DNA from: Desulfocicer vacuolatum DSM 3385
Lineage (GTDB): Bacteria; Desulfobacterota; Desulfobacteria; Desulfobacterales; SURF-7
Length of the DNA stretch: 6,167 bases
Assembly: GCA_945870015.1 (NCBI GenBank)
Contig: CAMBQS010000216.1
Coordinates: 1-6,167 of the forward strand
Direction: 5' to 3'
Below are positions 5,936-6,167 of this stretch, piece after piece. The notes beneath the pieces were generated by a model, which did not search any database, was not told the DNA's origin, and worked only from the letters and a program-made list of their open reading frames with translations. The number at the start of each line of letters is the position of its first letter. The first letter of the stretch is position 1. A program made the position numbers and the translations under genes.

Positions 5936-6068
5936 GTCAAATACGCATTTTTTTAGTTGTGTTAACCCAAGTTCGACAACATTTTTTTAAAAACGCTATG
6001 AATTCATATTGATACATGAAAAACACGGAATTTTTCCTCACTACATTTTCTTTTTCTTGGGTCAGCTT

Positions 6069-6167
6069 TTATTTTTTGGCCAGCGGATTTTTGATTCTTA
6101 CCTTTTTCAACGGCTGCTTTTTTATGCCCAAAGCATCATAAATAAACTGCTGGTTGATGGTCGGAGT
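6069..6167 (-). CDS. C-terminal end of an unidentified basic protein, possibly a transposase (cut by window edge)
   Basis: Thirty-two codons run in from the right edge to TAA at 6069-6071. The peptide includes T-P-T-I-N-Q-Q-F-I-Y-D-A-L-G-I, then a lysine-rich tail with K-K-V-R-I-K-N-P-L-A-K-K. A short helix plus a highly basic end is common in transposase C-termini, and the inverted repeat and broken oxidoreductase gene nearby suggest mobile DNA, but the family cannot be named from this fragment. That the frame is coding at all rests on its sensible composition and its run to the edge of the window. Confidence 0.4.
   Translation of the reverse strand, partial: TPTINQQFIYDALGIKKQPLKKVRIKNPLAKK

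Noticed and set aside
5964..6062. Inverted match ACCCAAG / CTTGGGT as ends of an element
   Set aside because: Only seven or eight bases in AT-rich intergenic DNA, easily due to chance.

Overview
The window looks like part of a chromosome of an anaerobic, probably sulfate-reducing bacterium (Desulfobacterota-like). That is an inference from the oxygen-sensitive 2-hydroxyacyl-CoA dehydratase / benzoyl-CoA reductase enzyme family encoded here, the moderate base composition, and the general style of the operon. Every gene I can support is on the minus strand, so transcription runs from right to left.

Right part (about 5777-6167), in the order of transcription. The right edge holds the last 32 codons of an unidentified, very basic protein, perhaps a transposase (stop at 6069-6071). 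A short AT-rich gap follows, with a perfect 16-bp inverted repeat (5901-5935). Next comes a well-formed sigma70-type promoter (-35 at 5840-5845, -10 at 5817-5822) whose -10 box lies in a perfect 30-bp palindrome (5799-5828), a likely operator. This promoter drives a GntR/FCD-type regulator (5102-5776).

Middle part (4919-5101). Directly after the regulator stop codon, in the same frame, lies the C-terminal tail of a GMC-family flavin oxidoreductase without its body. It has no start codon and is best read as a gene remnant, so this locus has been rearranged.

Left part (1-4918). This is a tight operon: a 496-residue, apparently all-helical protein that I do not recognise (3428-4918); a 394-residue HgdB/BcrC-like iron-sulfur subunit (2253-3437); a 467-residue HgdA/BcrB-like subunit (853-2256); a 259-residue HgdC/BadG-like ATPase activator (77-856); and, cut by the left edge, the first six codons of what looks like a second activator (1-18). 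The first four genes overlap by 4-10 bases and have good ribosome binding sites, so they are probably co-translated.

Together the operon should encode an ATP-driven radical enzyme. The ATPase would pass one low-potential electron from its intersubunit [4Fe-4S] cluster to the two-subunit component, which would dehydrate a 2-hydroxyacyl-CoA or reduce an aromatic or related acyl-CoA. The substrate cannot be read from the sequence. If the left-edge gene really is a second ATPase, the set (two iron-sulfur subunits plus two ATPases) resembles class I benzoyl-CoA reductase more than a simple dehydratase. The unknown helical protein at the head of the operon is the most novel component.
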